A stretch of DNA of 64,000 nt from assembly GCF_019059575.1 (NCBI RefSeq), contig NW_024881711.1, positions 682,001 to 746,000 of the forward strand. The letters run 5' to 3'. This DNA comes from Amphibalanus amphitrite (lineage: Eukaryota; Arthropoda; Thecostraca; Balanomorpha; Balanidae). The position numbers and the translations under genes are program-made. Position 1 is the stretch's first letter. Every line of letters starts with the position of its first letter. Positions 22,827 through 34,425 of the stretch are shown here, piece by piece. The notes under the pieces are model-generated. The model was not told where the DNA came from. It did no database searches and worked only from the letters and a program-made list of their open reading frames with translations.

Positions 22827-22920
22827 AGACCTGATAAATTTGAAATCAGCTACACAAACTACCTTTAAAGGTAAAACTAGAAAGCTACCCTAGGTGTCAA
22901 TTACCATAACCTGCCCTTAA

Positions 22921-23410
22921 AGGGACCCTCCCACCTTCAAAGAAGTTAATGAATTGGCATGAAAGTGATGTCCCTTGGTTCGGAAAGATAAAAAATGAGT
23001 ATCTACCAAATTTCACCAAAAATATTGACTGGTTTTCAAGATATTAGGCTTTCACTTTTGTTTACTTTTTGGGATCTCCGCTGTTCCTAGCGACTTATTT
23101 GGAAGCAATAATTTGGCAGCCTCGAAGTGCGGCAGACGTTGCGCGCAAAGCAGTGTATACCACCACGTGTTTACGATGGTTTTAGTCTAAGATTTAAAAA
23201 TCGTTAGATCTCTGCTGACGTCACAAATTCTAAGGGGGGCATTCCAATGCATTAGCCCCTTAGAATCCGAAAACTGCAAGTTTGAAATTCCATATCTCCG
23301 AATTAAAGCATCTTTCGATGTTGTGAGTGCCCAAACCGGTATTTGCAGGCCATGGCCACCAAAATTTGGCTATCTCAACTCAAAACTAATGTTAAGGTGG
23401 GATGGTCGCT
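22921..23410. mobile_element. Family B element, complete
   Basis: 490 bp. Left end AGGGACCCTCCCACCTT, right end the inverse of AGCGACCATCCCACCTT. TTAA at 22917-22920 and 23411-23414. Confidence 0.8.
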
Positions 23411-23414
23411 TTAA

Positions 23415-23950
23415 AGGGACCTTGATATCCACCATAAGGCACGCAACAATCATTTCACATGGCACGTTTTTAATCACAAGAAGTCTGAAAACGCACGAAT
23501 GGTTATTGTGCGCCGACAATCGACATGCGCCCAATCGTAATACCGGGTTAACATGTTCTCGAAGAATAGGGCCTAGGTCAAAATTCATCTAGGTAAGCGA
23601 TATGATGTTTTTACGGTATTTGAAAAATTGATTAACTCAAGAGTACTGAAAGTTTAGTCGCAATCGGTTGTTTTTACCTAAATAATTCGTGAAAAACTGA
23701 ATGAATTCATCCGACCCCCTTCCATTAAGTGCGAGGGTATATCTAAAATATTGTAAAATACAAAAAGGTTGGATCAAGCAAAACAGCTGTTTAATAAGGA
23801 TTACAAAAATGGCGCGTCTTTAATTTGTGATTACTTTATTACTCCGAAGGGGTAAAGCCGTCTGCTACGGCGCGTTTTTAACACAATTACGTTGTTCTTC
23901 TTACTGTTACTTATATCCTCCAAAGTTATCGTCAGCCCATTCTAATTTTC
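23415..23950. other. Unassigned AT-rich repeat remnants
   Basis: Begins AGGGACCTTGATATCC directly after the TTAA, perhaps the end of a further element. A family A-like end GTGCGAGGGT lies at about 23729. No genes seen. Confidence 0.35.
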
Positions 23951-24072
23951 TCAGTATATGTGACTGACATGTAGGGGAATATAATATCTGAACTTGAGCA
24001 AAATTGAAGGGTACCCATTTTTAATAATGTAGCGAAGTACTAGAATGAGCAGCATGATTGAATATCGTAGAA

Positions 24073-24259
24073 GAATAACCGTATGCTCACTATCTTTTAA
24101 CAATCCAAAATTAGTCCTAAAGTGAATGAATATATTTAGGAAACGTTCCTTCTTCAGTTCAAAAGTCCTGAAGAACTGAAGAAGGAACGTTTCCGAAATA
24201 TATTCATTCATTTTAGGCTAATTTTGGATTGTTTAAAGATAGTGAGCATACGGTTATTC
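24073..24259. repeat. Foldback repeat, 88-bp arms, 12-base loop
   Basis: Arms 24073-24160 and 24173-24259 are reverse complements with a few differences. The whole can form one long hairpin. The flanks share GGTACCCATTTTT (24009 and 24266), suggesting a duplicated target. Confidence 0.85.
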
Positions 24260-24328
24260 TTTTACGGTACCCATTTTTTACCAATTTATTATGTGGGCGA
24301 GGATGGATGACATGATTATTATTAATAA

Positions 24329-24759
24329 AACGAGGCTTGAAATGATCTCACGCATGTCAAAGTGTTTTTATTTTAGGCAAAATAAATATCTTAAACAGTA
24401 AAACAAGCTTTCGGCATTACGCCATCATCAAGTTTGAATAAATTAACATGTTTTTGATTTTCAAAAGCTAGAGCACAATCATATTGTTACAGGCATCCTC
24501 ATAGCAGCTCACTTTTTTAAACGTATTGCAATACGTTGCAAATACATAGTGTGGTACATTGCACATGGCAAGTAAATAATGTACAACAATGTATCATTAC
24601 GTACGCTACAACATGACATGCACACAATATATCATATCATGTTAATTTATTCAAACTTGATGATGGCGTAATGCCGAAAGCTTGTTTTACTGTTTAAAAT
24701 ATTTATTTTGCCTAAAATAAAAAAACTTTGACATGCGTGAGATCATTTCAAGCCTCGTT
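24329..24759. mobile_element. Foldback with 122-bp arms carrying ribozyme-like motifs
   Basis: Arms 24329-24450 and 24638-24759 are near-perfect reverse complements. Each holds a GATGA-hairpin-GAAA motif (24401-24436 minus, 24652-24687 plus) resembling the hammerhead core found at PLE ends. It is probably a PLE terminal-repeat remnant in inverted arrangement. Confidence 0.7.
24652..24687 (+). ncRNA. Degenerate hammerhead-like motif
   Basis: TTGATGA, a stem GGC...GCC, then GAAA. Flanking AAAC and GTTT can pair as stem I. The first core base is U instead of the required C, so activity is doubtful. An inverted copy lies at 24401-24436. Confidence 0.35.
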
Positions 24760-24784
24760 ATATTTACCAATTTAATTTGAAAAA

Positions 24785-25103
24785 AAAGATTTAAAATAAA
24801 ATAATTTAAAAATTGTCAAATATTATAAAAATTGCCAAAGTCAGTTCCTTAACTAACCATTTCAGTTTGTTTGAAATTAATATCTTCAAAACTGTTGAAG
24901 TTATTGATCTTTTAAGATTGCATTACGTGTCTAATTTCGCTCATAAGGTAGAAGTTTGGCGGCTTGTATTCTGTAGCCCGGGGGCATATGACCAAATCCT
25001 TTCACCCTCAGAGGTTTCACCCATTAACCATCAAGTATACCAAGTTTCAACAAAATCGCAGAGGTCGCCGATTTTGGCTGCCCTGGTTGACATGGAATGC
25101 CCC
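24785..25103. mobile_element. Family D element, copy 2 (left edge approximate)
   Basis: The right end TGACATGGAATGCCCC abuts TTAA 25104-25107, which is also the left TTAA of the next family B element. The interior parallels 17560-17840. Confidence 0.5.
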
Positions 25104-25107
25104 TTAA

Positions 25108-25697
25108 AGTGACCATCCCACCTTAACAATAGTTTTGAGTTGAGATAGCCAAATTGGTGGCCATGGCCTGCAAATACCGGTTTGGGCACTCACAACATCG
25201 AAAAATGCTTTGATTCGGAGATTTGGAATTTCAAACTTGCAGTTTTTTTATTCTAAGGGGCTAATGCATTGGAATGCCCCCTTAGAATTTGTGACGTCAG
25301 CGGAGAACTAACAATTTTTAAATCTTAGACTTAACCCATCGTTAACACGTGGTGGTATACGCTGCTTTGCGCGCAACGTCTGCCGCACTTCAAGGCTGCC
25401 ATATTATTGCTTTCAAATAAAGTCGCCAGAAGCAGGAGAAATCCAAAAAGTAAACAAAAATAAGTTTTTTATAGTTCTATATAGACTATAGTTCATGATG
25501 TTATCTTTAAAACACATACATATATGTCATGATACTGTTCATACAAGTACTTCGCCATTTACTTGAAAAGTAAAAATCTTGAAAACCGGTGAATATTTTT
25601 CGGTGAAATTTGGTAGACATTCGTTTTCGCTCTTTCTGAGCCGAGTAACATCCCTTTCATGCCAATTAATTAACTTTTTTGAAGGTGGAAGGTCCCT
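25108..25697. mobile_element. Family B element, complete, in TTAA chain
   Basis: Left end AGTGACCATCCCACCTT. The right end is the inverse of AGGGACCTTCCACCTTC. TTAA on both sides (25104-25107, 25698-25701), each shared with a neighbouring element. Confidence 0.75.
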
Positions 25698-25701
25698 TTA
25701 A

Positions 25702-26889
25702 CCTTCCAGGCGGTGGGGGGGGGGGGTTGCCCCCCTTTAGTTTTTTCGATATATCTCGAGAACCGCTGCGCCGATCGTCACCAAACTTTCGGTACCCTCC
25801 CGTGAACAGCTATACACATTACACATTGTGACCAAACATTTTTCCAAAGGCTATGATAGGTTGGACGCTAATGACGTCAGAGTAACGTCATTTCTGCCAT
25901 TTTCGACCCAAAAAGGTTTCGCGAGAAGAGCTGTCAGGCCTACAGCTTTAGAGACACAGAAAAATGTTTCAGACATAAAAGGTGTATAATTTAGAGGGCT
26001 ACAAAACTGCTATCTCGGATTTTTGAAATTTGTGGATTTTGATCCCCAAAATCAAAAAATAGATTTTTTTGAAGATAATAGCCGGAAAATCCAAAAAGTT
26101 TTTTTTTGAATTTCGAGAAAACCGGAAGATATGTCATAGTCCCTACCGCCTTCTATCTACATAACAAATTTGAGATCGATACCTCTTTTTTGGCCAAGTT
26201 ATAGCGAAAAAACTTCAAAATTGATGACGTCAAATTTTCCAACTCAACTTTTAGCAATTCTAGACCTCTTAGCGCAAAACAAAGACCACCATTAGACTCC
26301 CCGTGACGAGCTGCATCGAATCAATACCCATTTTATGCAAAATATCAACTTTGCAATTTGACCTTTTTTTACCTGACCTTGACCTGACCTCCACCAGAAC
26401 GTGACCTAAACCGTACCTGATGGTCTTATAACCAACACCATTGAGTTGAAAATGAAAAACTGGCCATAAAACATGCATCGCACAACCTTAGTAAAGTTGG
26501 GTTCATGTGGTAACCCTTGGTGACCTCTGGTCACCTGACCTGTGACCTGACCTGGTATGACCAGTGACCTCTAATAGCAACATATGTACTAGACAACTGA
26601 CGCCCTGTCGCTGATTTTCGACAAAATGCGTTTTACTCGGTGTTAAAGCGCTTTCCCTAGAAGCCCCGTGAACGGTGAAACATTTTATCGTTGACCTGAC
26701 CTGTGACGTCATCAGTGACCCCGAGGTCAATGAAATTTGGTTTCTCCCGGCAAATTTGACAGGGCTATCGAACGCCGTTTGAATTTTCCGGATCCGTTCA
26801 GTAGTTATGGAGATACGGGGGGGGGGCAAAAAATGTCCCCCCCCCCCCCACCGCGCGGAAGGTGGCCGGGAGGCCCACCGCCTGCCGGG
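25702..26889 (+). mobile_element. Family A element, complete
   Basis: Left end CCTTCCAGGCGGTGGGG, right end the inverse of CCCGGCAGGCGGTGGG, with TTAA at 25698-25701 and 26890-26893. A G-run/TTG/C-run hairpin lies near 25718-25737 and a mirrored one at about 26818-26850. The interior holds AGGTCA arrays, for example 26371-26395. 1188 bp, no coding capacity. Confidence 0.8.
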
Positions 26890-27051
26890 TTAATCTAAAG
26901 GACGCGTGTATATCACACCACGGGATGCTACGGACACAAAACACTGCCGATGTGTACATCACACCAAGGTTTGATATACACACTACACAGGAGTAGTGCA
27001 GATGTGTACGTGACACCCTGGCAAGTGTGACGTACACATTAGCACGAATTA

Positions 27052-27836
27052 CAGGGTGTCCCAGAAGTCTTGAAGCTTTTTTATTTTTGTCGTGTGACCT
27101 TGCTATGCCACTGATTAAGGTAAATGACGCCTCAAACGAAAGAGAATGAACTGAAATTTTGTATTTTCATGCGTAGAGCACCACTTTAGTCAGGTGGCCC
27201 CCATTGTGAGTCGCACAAGATTGAGCACGAGAGATCACGTTCTTCGCTGCCGCCAAGATCTCCCGGTTTGCGAAACACCGGTGTCGCCATGCCCGTTTCT
27301 GGTCAGCTTCAGAGCCTTATTTCATGAAGCGAGCCAGGACACAGAGATTGGATCTCCGAGAAAACATTAGCAACATAATGATTTACTGATCAGAAAGTCT
27401 CTTGACATGTTTGCACGCATCCATTACGAAAATAAGGCTCAGCTGCTTGAGCGCGCTAAGCAACAGCCCGTTGTAATCCTTTGATTCGTCGCATTATTAT
27501 GGTGCTAAAACAAATATCAACCCGTCGCAAATATATGTCGCTAATATTATGTCGCTCGCTTCAGGGAATAAGACTCTGAAGCTGACAAGAAACGGGCATG
27601 GCGACACCGGTGTTTCGCAAACCGGGAGATCTTGGCGGCAGCGAAGAACGTGATCTCTCGCGCTCGTTCTTGTGCGACTCACAACGGGGGCCACCCGACT
27701 AAAGTGGTGCTCTACGCATGAAAATACAAAATTTCAGTTCATTCTCTTTTGTTTGAGGCATAATTCGCCTTAATCGGTCGCATAGCAAGGTCACACGACA
27801 AAAATAAAAAAGCTTCAAGACTTCTGGGACACCCTG
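27052..27836. mobile_element. Long-TIR MITE with TA target, 785 bp
   Basis: Ends CAGGGTGTCCCAGAAGTC and its inverse, each next to TA (27050-27051, 27837-27838). Inverted arms are about 285 bp (27052-27336, 27553-27836). TA target and end sequence suggest a Tc1/mariner-type mover. No transposase is encoded. Confidence 0.75.
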
Positions 27837-28156
27837 TACTTTAGATCACACCTTTGTGAGTTTTACTGGTGGAAAGTGAAATGTGTACGCAACACCAAGG
27901 TGTGAAAATGGCCAGCACGAAAGTGTGATTTACCTAACAGCGCAAGCCATGAAGTTTAACACACCCGAGCGTTGTAATGTGTTTCATTGGAGTAGTGTGG
28001 GCGTAATAAGATAATTCCATTTTTGACATCCTAAGCCCTTATGATAGTTGCACGTCATTAAAACATCAAAAGACACATAGACATAACCAAACCTTACCTA
28101 ACCTGACCTACTGATTTTTGCCTACCCGTGGATGAGGAAGAAGTTGCTCGCATGAA

Positions 28157-28257
28157 GAGATTGCAAGCAATGGTATGTCAAATATTTTTAGGTTAAGTGG
28201 TTGTGCATCAGGCTTCAGGCCGAAAAATATTTGACTTACCATTGTCTGTAATCTCTC
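28157..28257. repeat. Small foldback
   Basis: Arms beginning GAGATTGCAAGCAATGGTA and inverted GTCTGTAATCTC enclose AAATATTTTT sequence. About 100 bp in total. Confidence 0.55.
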
Positions 28258-28400
28258 CTAAGGCATTGCCTTCGGCACTGCACCGCTTCGCCACGAGCAT
28301 TTAGATGTCACTTCCCATATTGTATTGGTGCTTTTAAATTTGTCGGATGGCCGCGAGCCCGCCGCTACCAAGAAAAAGCGAAACCGCGGGAAAAAGCGCT

Positions 28401-28480
28401 GACACCGGCGGGATTCGAACCCTAAACCCTCGTATTACGAAGCAAGCATCTTCACCACTAGCCACTAGGCCATACGGCCA
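28401..28480 (-). repeat. tRNA-like sequence / SINE head
   Basis: On the minus strand, GGCCTAGTGGCTAG resembles box A and GGGTTCGAATCCC is a good box B. The acceptor stem pairs poorly, so a functional tRNA is unlikely. Confidence 0.4.
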
Positions 28481-28570
28481 GCTGGTTAATTGCACCATTT
28501 CTATAGTGCACAATGTGGTGAAATACACTTTCATCGGTGTGAAATACACACTGGTTTGGCATACGTCGCG

Positions 28571-28727
28571 TATATAGAGGATTCTTCATGGCTCCGAGTG
28601 GAAGCTAAGGATATCTTTTCCAAGCGGGTTACTGAAAAACCGGGCGACGAAGGAGCGAGGTTTTTCTGTTACACGCGAGGAAAAGATATCCGATCTTCCA
28701 CGAGTGAGCCATGAGGAATCCTATATC
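28571..28727. repeat. Short foldback MITE
   Basis: Ends ATATAGAGGATTC and inverted GGAATCCTATAT, with matching GGATATCTTTTCC further in. Confidence 0.5.
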
Positions 28728-28730
28728 TTT

Positions 28731-29415
28731 CTATGTTGAGGTTTATTCTTAATTATTTAAATATCATATTCAAATGTAGGTATTCATCTATGTAAAAATA
28801 GATTTTAGAGTAATTTGCATTTATTTCATAAGTTTCATAGACAAACAACCGTTAAAAATGGTTCGGTTATTGACCCATCATCACTTGAACTCTTGATTTT
28901 TAGCTATGAACCCTCGAGACCTTATCTTTGCATCTCAGAGAGATGCAGAGATAACAAATTCTTATCTTTGCATCTCAGAGGAGGGCGAGATAGAAATATC
29001 CCTGCACTGTAGACCCAATGGCAAATAAACCTCAACTAGAAAGATATCACACTCCCAGAGTGTGATATACGCGTACACTGTCGGTCACCAGTGTGTATGA
29101 CACACCGGGGTGACGCTTACACGGTCTCTTATCTAAAAGATGAGCGAAAATGCAAAGTCTTACTCCAATGTCTCTTTTGATTTATAAATGACAAAACACA
29201 ATTGTAGCTTAATACAAATATTTCAAAGATATTAACAAGCAGCCACTGCCTATGCCATAATTTACGTGGCCATTTATGTTCTATTAATCTTGGACGTTTA
29301 CGCAAAATAAAACAGTGATTAGAAATTAGGCGCAGCAACCTGCAGCAGCGACCATGACAATATCTCGCGATATGCATACGTATTTACCAAAAATGTTCCG
29401 CCAGTTTCAAGATGC
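28731..29415. other. No gene recognised; short direct repeat
   Basis: CTTATCTTTGCATCTCAGAG occurs at about 28920 and 28962. Otherwise nothing identifiable apart from palindromic motifs listed elsewhere. Confidence 0.4.
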
Positions 29416-29882
29416 ATTTAGGCATAAAAAAGAAGATAATAGGGTTGGGACCTATCTGCATGCTCTGTATGTTTTGGTAAAATAAAAAAGCTCAGAATTT
29501 TTAATGATTTAATTTAAAATCACTTTGTTAAAAAAAATGCCTAGTTAGTTCAGAAATTAATTATTTGTGGCTGAAAACAACTTGCTTCTGATTGGTCGGG
29601 CTAATCATGACGTCACATGTAGGTATATAACTGTCTGTATATTTGGCGCAGTTGAGACATACATTTTCTATGTATTTTCCTATGGTAAATCGGAGTGATT
29701 GGTCGTGTTTTCAGTGTCTCTTTATTTTGCGCTGGTATTGCGTGGCTAAGAAGTTTTATCAAGAATGGCATATACTAAAATGTTCCTTTAATAATGGAGC
29801 TTCAATATCTGTGAGTTTTATTGGCAAGCGAAAACTGATTTCGCTGTTATTTTATCTGGAAATTACTCATTTTTTTAGTTCA

Positions 29883-30052
29883 ATATTCAAAATATTTTAC
29901 GGGAACAAGTTGGCACTTTTCTTGATTTTTGCACTCAAATCGCGTGCGATTCAACTGTGTTGGAACTTGCAAAGAAGCTTGGTGATAAATTAACTGTGTT
30001 GTTATGGCACTGTTTGCAAAGCATGGATAATGAAACTCTGCCAAAGACTTAG
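29883..30052 (+). CDS. Hypothetical coding segment in repeat copy 1
   Basis: After TTTTTTTAG, a plausible splice acceptor, one frame reads NIQNILREQVGTFLDFC and continues through ELAKKLGDKLTVLLWHCLQ to a stop just before 30053. I do not recognise it. In copy 2 the same frame has an in-frame stop (GATTAATTAA at about 34322), showing decay there. It might be an exon of a protein carried by the repeat. Confidence 0.35.
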
Positions 30053-30089
30053 CTACATAGCAATGCCTCAAGTAATACGCAGGAGGGAC

Positions 30090-30430
30090 AGAATTCAGAG
30101 TCCGATCGAGAAGAATCGGTGCAAATGCTACGAAGACCAGGCAGCTCTGATACAATAGCTAGTCGTCTCACTACTCTCACTCCATTAGACCAGCTGATTC
30201 CTGACAGCACCGACTTGGATGCAAAGATGGAGCTCATCTTCCAAGCCAGAAACCAGTTCTTTGATGGAAGATGTGATGCTGCCTCTGTCTCTGCTTTGTT
30301 GGCCACTTTGGACGGGGCGGAGCTCCGCTCCTTGCGTGAGCGGCTATTCGCCTGTCATCCAGAAATAGTTCCTTCGTTTGCTGGCCATTCCCTGATTAGG
30401 TGCAATACGGGGAGCTGTAATCAGGGAAGT
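30090..30430 (+). CDS. Hypothetical coding segment in repeat copy 1
   Basis: The frame at about 30119-30481 reads LTTLTPLDQLIPDSTD and QARNQFFDGRCDAASVSALL. The base composition is protein-like and the frame is nearly unchanged in copy 2 (36120-36377), where most differences leave the frame open apart from a 5-6 base insertion near 36350. No known domain. It may be a non-transposase gene of the repeat unit. No start codon context was found, so the limits are approximate. Confidence 0.4.
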
Positions 30431-31046
30431 AACTTTCCATATGAAAGGGGTGCAGGTGCACCCCCGTCCCCCATCCACTAGAAGTGCACCCCCATAGGCT
30501 AAGCGGCGCCTCACACGCCGCCCCACACGATTAGCTCTAAGCAGATGGCGAGGGTGATTTCTCGGCTACATTCCATCTCGGCGTCGTGATGCTTGTGGGC
30601 TTGGAAAGCGTCCAGTCGTATGTAGGGTAGTGTAGGGGTAGGGTTGAGTTCAATAAGGTCCTTACATTTGAAAGGTTTGAACAACCCGCAATCAGCACAA
30701 CATACCACAAGTTAAATAAAAAAACTACCAAACTCCGCCCAACTAATATTAATAAACATTACAGCCAAACCAATGGCCATAAAAATATATCTCAAATCCT
30801 AACAGTTATCGCGGGTGATGGCGCCATGAGTTGCTATTATCCAAAACAGATGCAAATAAACATGCTTGACGTCCTATGTGTGTTTGTTTTAAAAACGTTG
30901 CAGCGGCGCTGGGAACTGCAGTCTTAGATCTGGGTATGTTTGGCATCTGCAACTCTTCATATACACATTAACCCTATTTCGGACGGGGAGACCTTTCAGG
31001 ATTTTCTTGTACAATTGCCAAACGCCGCGAGACATTCAGCTCATAT

Positions 31047-32690
31047 TTGGTGACTTTTCCTAAATGCTCATTGCGCACATCTCAGCAAAAAAAAAAAAAA
31101 AAAAATGCCGGGTCAGGTCAGGTAACCAGAGCGGGTTTGTTGACCCCACCTCAGAAAAGTTTGCAAACACGTCAGAGCTTGAGTTTTTCACGAAGTTATT
31201 TCCTCTCATCAAGTCTTCAAAATAGTACCTGCAGTATGTGTCGTTTGTATATCTCAGAATTTTTGATCTGTGACCTGAGGTTAGGTCAGAGTCGTGACCT
31301 TTACATTGCAAGCCTATGGAAAAGTATTGAAATGCGACCTGCACCTCGAGTGAACGAGTCAAAACCACCCAATTCTTTAAGAATTATGACAAATTATCTT
31401 ATCTGTAATGATCCAGGTGCCATTTACTAACAGGGACACCGGAGAGGGTTATCTGAGCCGAGATCATGTGAGGTGATATCTACCATACATCAATGCTCAC
31501 AATACTTACAATATTGACAATGCTTTTGCTTACAACATTTACAATACATACGATGAGACCAGCAAGCACTCTGCCGTTGCAGTTCTAACTTCTGTTTCGA
31601 AAAACGACGTTACACACATTCGCTGCCAGCATAACATGTATTGTTTGACAGTAACAAAATACAATTGACATCTGAACACCAAACGGACCGCCATCCACTC
31701 AAATTTTATAACCCTGACCGGTCAGGGGCGAATGGAGGTCATTTCCTGGGCATTACACTCAGCCCTTGCACAAAATATCTCACCTCACAGTGATCATTAC
31801 AACAATAGCACCGACTTGAAAGTGGATTTCAAAGTACTTGCATCAGCTCTTCCTGCTATTGCGGACGATCATCTCCTCAGGGTAATGTTGTTCGGGACAT
31901 GAACGAAGATCGTTTTCGGAGTTTCATAAGTGCTACTGCAACAGCCTGGCACAAAACAGGACTTGTACGCTCTTCTCTGCACTTTGCCCTTCAGTATATC
32001 ACAAAAGAATTGTTTAGAATCCATCTTACGCTTCTTTCACAGTCTCCCTTGCCACCGTAGGGCGTAGATAGATTGCTGTTGCTGGTAAGTTAAGGCACGG
32101 TAGATAGAAATTACCTCAGTTCTCAACGTCTTAAGTTATTTTCATTAAAAAGAACAAATAAATGATCAATAAGATGACAGGAATGTAAACATTTTAATCG
32201 TAAAGTAGTCCAAATATTGGAATGAGCTTTTGCTTTTCAGCATCCTCCGATTCATCATCTTTATCATTTGAAAATTTGAGGTACATAAAATGTTTATCAC
32301 GCGCTCATGTTAAGTGGGAATATAGTACACGGGAGACACATCATTTTTTGACACTGAGCATTTCATCCGTAAATGTTTTAGCATAATTTAAAGTTAAAAA
32401 CAGCGCGAATGGCAGAGTGAAGCAAACAACATCTTTCACCCATTGATATAACATGTAATCTGTGGTGCGCCAGATGCGCCATTATTTGTCAACCGCAGAA
32501 GGTGACATGTGACGTAACAGCATCAAGAGCATCTTTTTTCAAGAACTTTTCAAAACAAGTTTCCTATCTTTCTTCCCCCATTTCTCTCAGCTTATTGATT
32601 TTACGAGGCAATGGTATGCACCATAAATTCTGTGAAAATAGTTTGATCATTTTCATGCATTCTTAAAAAAATCGAGTTCCCAACCCCATT
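31047..32690. other. Non-coding remainder of repeat copy 1
   Basis: Includes an A-run at 31086-31105, AGGTCA half-sites near 31110 and 31268-31290, and TACAATATTGACAATGC repeats at about 31500. No domain found. Confidence 0.4.
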
Positions 32691-33045
32691 GTCTTCTTTT
32701 GTGCCATGCCTAAGCTAAACTGCTTTATTTGCGACTTATATGTACCACATCCTTTGTTTCGTGCACTCATTACATTCCTTTCGTATCATTGCATTCTTAG
32801 CTTTTATTTTGTCTCAAGTGCGCCAATAGGTGCCTACCAAATTCATACCCTAGTGACGTCATATCAAGGACGTTAAAAAATGAAAATAGCGAACTATTTT
32901 TCTCGTAAACCATAGAGCTGTCAACAGGAATGGGTCTGTCATAAATTCGAGTAAAATGTGATTAACATGAAAACAAGAACTTTGAAAATTGAGGTCCCAA
33001 CCCCATTCAGCTACCAATCCTCGTTCTTTGTGCAAGAAGATGTTT
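32691..33045. other. Unassigned spacer between the repeat copies
   Basis: TCCCAACCCCATT recurs at 32995-33007, another copy of the repeat-unit end. No gene. Confidence 0.35.
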
Positions 33046-33170
33046 ACAGTGAGGGTAGAACTTAGACAAAAAAAAAAAACGAACTATAACGATAACTATA
33101 AATATCACTATAAAAAACGAACTAAAACTAAAAAAGGACTATAGTTCATTTATTTTAAGTTTGCCCCTCA
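33046..33170. mobile_element. Small hAT-like MITE
   Basis: Starts CAGTGAGGG and ends GTTTGCCCCTCA, with AT-rich filler containing GAACTATA repeats. The same end occurs near 19255 and 42174. An 8-bp duplication is not clear. Confidence 0.4.
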
Positions 33171-33600
33171 CAGTTAACGTCTCTCTGAACACAGCACGAG
33201 GATTGCTAGCTGAATTACTGACAAAACTGGTAAGCGCACATTGTATTGGAGATATGAATAATATTCTCAAAATAAGTTTTGAACACAGGCGCAAGGCCCT
33301 ATATACCAGGTAGGGTCGTCCGGCGATTCTACCTGATCGTGATGTCAGCTCGTGACGTCATCTGGGGGCAAGTCTTGAAGTCCCGCTATGCAAATGGGCG
33401 ATTTTTGAAGCGCTGTAGAACAAACTCGGCTAGAGCTAGCCCAAAACTAAGTGCATCATCGGAAAGACGAGACATTTTTTTCGAATTATCTAAGAAGCGT
33501 TTTTCACTAAACCCATTAGTTTTTCCAAAAATGCGTTAAAAAAACATGCCTTCGCAGCCTCCCTCAAGGCCGTATAGCCTCCCTTCCGCCGGTCGCCACG

Positions 33601-33690
33601 CCGCCGCGGTAGTGTAGTGGTTAGGACGCTTGCGCGGTAATCGCGCGGATGCTTGCAAAGATCGTGCGTTCGAATCTAGGCGCGGGTCGT
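33601..33690 (+). repeat. tRNA-like sequence / SINE head
   Basis: TAGTGTAGTGGTTAG (box A, as in Asp/Glu/His-type tRNAs) and GCGTTCGAATC (box B). The anticodon arm is overlong, so it is likely a pseudogene or SINE. Confidence 0.45.
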
Positions 33691-34417
33691 GCTTAAATCG
33701 AAATTGCAAGCAGAATGTGTTTTGTCTTGAGAAATCACTTATATTACAGCTAACCGTTCATAAAACTATCGATAACAATAGGGTTGGGACCTATCTGCAT
33801 GCTCTGTATGTTTTGGTAAAATAAAAAAGCTCAGAATTTTTAATGATTTAATTTAAAATCACTTTGTTATAAAAATGCCTAGTTAGTTCAGAAATTAATT
33901 ATTTATGGCTGAAAACAACTTGCTTCTGATTGGTCGGGCTAATCATGACGTCACATGTAGGTATATAACTCTGTATATTTGGCGCAGTTGAGACATACAT
34001 TTTCTATGTATTTTCCTATGGTAAATCGGAGTGATTGGTCGTGTTCTCAGTGTCTCTTTATTTTGCGCTGGTATTGCGTGGCTAAGAAGTTTTATCAAGA
34101 ATGGCATATACTAAAATGTTCCTTTAATAATGGAGCTTCAATATCTGTGAGTTTTATTGGCAAGCGAAAACTGATTTCGCTGTTATTTCATCTGGAAATT
34201 ACTCATTTTTTTTAGGTCAATATTCAAAATATTTTACGGGAACAAGTTGGCACTTTTCTTGATTTTTGCATTCAAATCGCGTGCGATTCAACTGTATTGG
34301 AACTTGCAAAGAAGCTTGGTGATTAATTAACTGTGTTGTTATGGCACTGTTTGCAAAGCATGGATAATGAAACTCTGCCAAAGACTTAGCTACATAGCAA
34401 TGCCTCAAGTAATACGC

Positions 34418-34425
34418 AGGAGGGA
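34418..34425 (+). other. Target-site duplication AGGAGGGA (left)
   Basis: Repeated at 36112-36119. Present once in copy 1 at about 30080-30087. Confidence 0.9.

Larger units (their letters stand above)
26900..29130. repeat. Scattered degenerate GTGTGATATACACAC palindrome
   Basis: Variants at about 26907, 26952, 26973, 27003, 27026, 27843, 27880, 27926, 28532, 29047 and 29090, as GTGTACATCACACC or its reverse. The series is split by the MITE at 27052 and by other inserts. Divergent, with no fixed period. Confidence 0.4.
29439..32690 (+). mobile_element. Repeat unit, copy 1 (uninterrupted), 3.25 kb
   Basis: Matches 33777-41783 apart from two insertions in that copy. The unit begins AATAGGGTTGGGACCT and ends in its near-inverse, TCCCAACCCCATT, so it looks like a transposon rather than a plain segmental duplication. 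Around copy 1 the inverted similarity continues outward (AAAAGAAGA and TCTTCTTTT). It holds short protein-like frames but no recognised transposase. Confidence 0.7.
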
